A stretch of DNA of 6,644 nucleotides from Actinomycetota bacterium (GTDB lineage Bacteria > Actinomycetota > Actinomycetes > Nanopelagicales > Nanopelagicaceae). Location: contig WLDZ01000053.1 of the NCBI GenBank assembly GCA_009704515.1, positions 1 through 6,644 of the forward strand, read 5' to 3'. Of the stretch, positions 6,120-6,644 are shown piece after piece; position 1 is the first letter of the stretch, and each line of letters begins with the position of its first letter. The notes under the pieces are model-generated. The model saw only the letters and a list, made by a program, of their open reading frames with translations, made no database searches and was not told the DNA's origin. Position numbers and translations under genes: made by a program.

Positions 6120-6644
6120 TTACTCGCCTCTCTTGGCGACTGTGATTTGGGCTCGTTCTAACAACAAATCATCAGATGGATAATCAACTTGGTAGAGCGT
6201 TAATCCGCGGGCTGGAAAAACCAGCGAGTCTGAGACTCGTTCTTTATTTTCAAGTAACTCTGTAATCCATTCGACTGGTTTGCGTCCATCTGCCACACAA
6301 ACAATTGCGCCCACGAGATTGCGCACCATTGAATAACAGAATGCATCCGCCACTACATCAGCAACAAGTAGGCCATCTGGAGTGCGCACCCAATTATATT
6401 TTTCAAGGCTGCGCGTTGTGGTCCCACCTGGTTTGAACTTACAGAAGGCGGCAAAGTCATGGGTGCCGAGCAATAAATCTGCTGCCTGGTTCATGATTTT
6501 TTCATCGAGATGGCGGTACCAAGGGGCGACATCAAAGCGCTGGGCCGGCGTGATGACTTGATTGGAATCAAGAATTTGGTACTTGTACTTGCGGCGCAGC
6601 GCCGAAAAACGAGCATGAAATCCTGGTGGGGTATCTGAAATTTC
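6120..6644 (-). CDS. truA: tRNA pseudouridine(38-40) synthase TruA, C-terminal part (partial)
   Basis: TruA converts uridines 38-40 in the tRNA anticodon stem to pseudouridine. The frame is open from the window edge at 6644, giving 174 residues and a TAA at 6122-6120; the N-terminal third lies outside. The visible part starts EISDTPPGFHARFSALRRKY, matching the TruA segment PxxFHARFSAxxRxYxY. It continues with LLGTHDFAAFCK (numbering from the edge, about 58-69), the conserved core AFCYSMVRNLVGA (about 101-113) and the closing PARGLTLYQVDYP (about 145-157). The catalytic aspartate (in RTDxGVHA) is upstream of the window and cannot be checked. An internal Met at 6494 is not the start, because clear TruA sequence precedes it. 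The stop is doubled in frame (TAA TAA), and the ABC-F gene begins eight bases later, so the two are probably cotranscribed. Confidence 0.95.
   Translation of the reverse strand, partial: EISDTPPGFHARFSALRRKYKYQILDSNQVITPAQRFDVAPWYRHLDEKIMNQAADLLLGTHDFAAFCKFKPGGTTTRSLEKYNWVRTPDGLLVADVVADAFCYSMVRNLVGAIVCVADGRKPVEWITELLENKERVSDSLVFPARGLTLYQVDYPSDDLLLERAQITVAKRGE

Noticed and set aside
6124..6139. Hairpin TCGCC/GGCGA with loop AAGAGA at the end of truA
   Set aside because: It has only five pairs within the last truA codons and no T run. It could affect ABC-F initiation but is within what chance would give.

Overview
The window is a compact, all minus-strand stretch of a bacterial chromosome. Read in the direction of transcription (high to low coordinate) the order is: truA (3' part only), an ABC-F ATPase, rplM, rpsI, glmM, glmS, and the first 71 codons of a membrane protein that looks like a PAP2-type phosphatase. 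The gene order truA ... rplM-rpsI-glmM-glmS and several protein details point to an actinobacterium: the N-terminally extended S9, the L13 beginning MRTYSPK, the SASHNAMPDNG loop in GlmM, and the ABC-F beginning MGHIDV with DEPDNYLD. The base composition looks roughly balanced by eye and the gaps are very short. Together these suggest a streamlined, lower-GC actinobacterium such as the freshwater acI/Nanopelagicales group. That placement is inference, not something the sequence proves.

Layout. 6644-6120 is the C-terminal part of TruA. Eight bases later the ABC-F gene occupies 6111-4504. A 100-base gap (4503-4404) holds a good promoter (TTGACC, 17 bases, TAAAGT) whose spacer is almost entirely an 18-base inverted repeat, followed by a short 5' leader with a small hairpin. 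The ribosomal pair rplM (4403-3951) and rpsI (3935-3453) follows, with the rpsI Shine-Dalgarno overlapping the rplM stop. A 48-base gap leads to glmM (3404-2061), then three bases to glmS (GTG start, 2057-219), then three bases to the partial membrane gene (215 to the window edge).

How the genes work together. L13 and S9 are ribosome parts, TruA modifies tRNA, and the ABC-F protein probably acts on the ribosome, so the upper half serves translation. GlmS makes glucosamine-6-phosphate and GlmM converts it to glucosamine-1-phosphate on the way to UDP-GlcNAc and peptidoglycan. The last gene may be a lipid phosphatase of the envelope. Spacing suggests one transcript from the rplM promoter through glmS and beyond, joining ribosome supply to cell-wall precursor supply.

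The most notable non-coding feature lies at the join between those two functions. The mRNA around the glmM start can fold into a long stem (3441-3421 with 3393-3373: 14 contiguous pairs including one G.U, plus an interrupted extension). Its 27-base loop holds the glmM Shine-Dalgarno and AUG. This is a candidate translational control or RNase III processing element. The rest of the window is ordinary housekeeping DNA; I see no mobile element, CRISPR, tRNA or rRNA.
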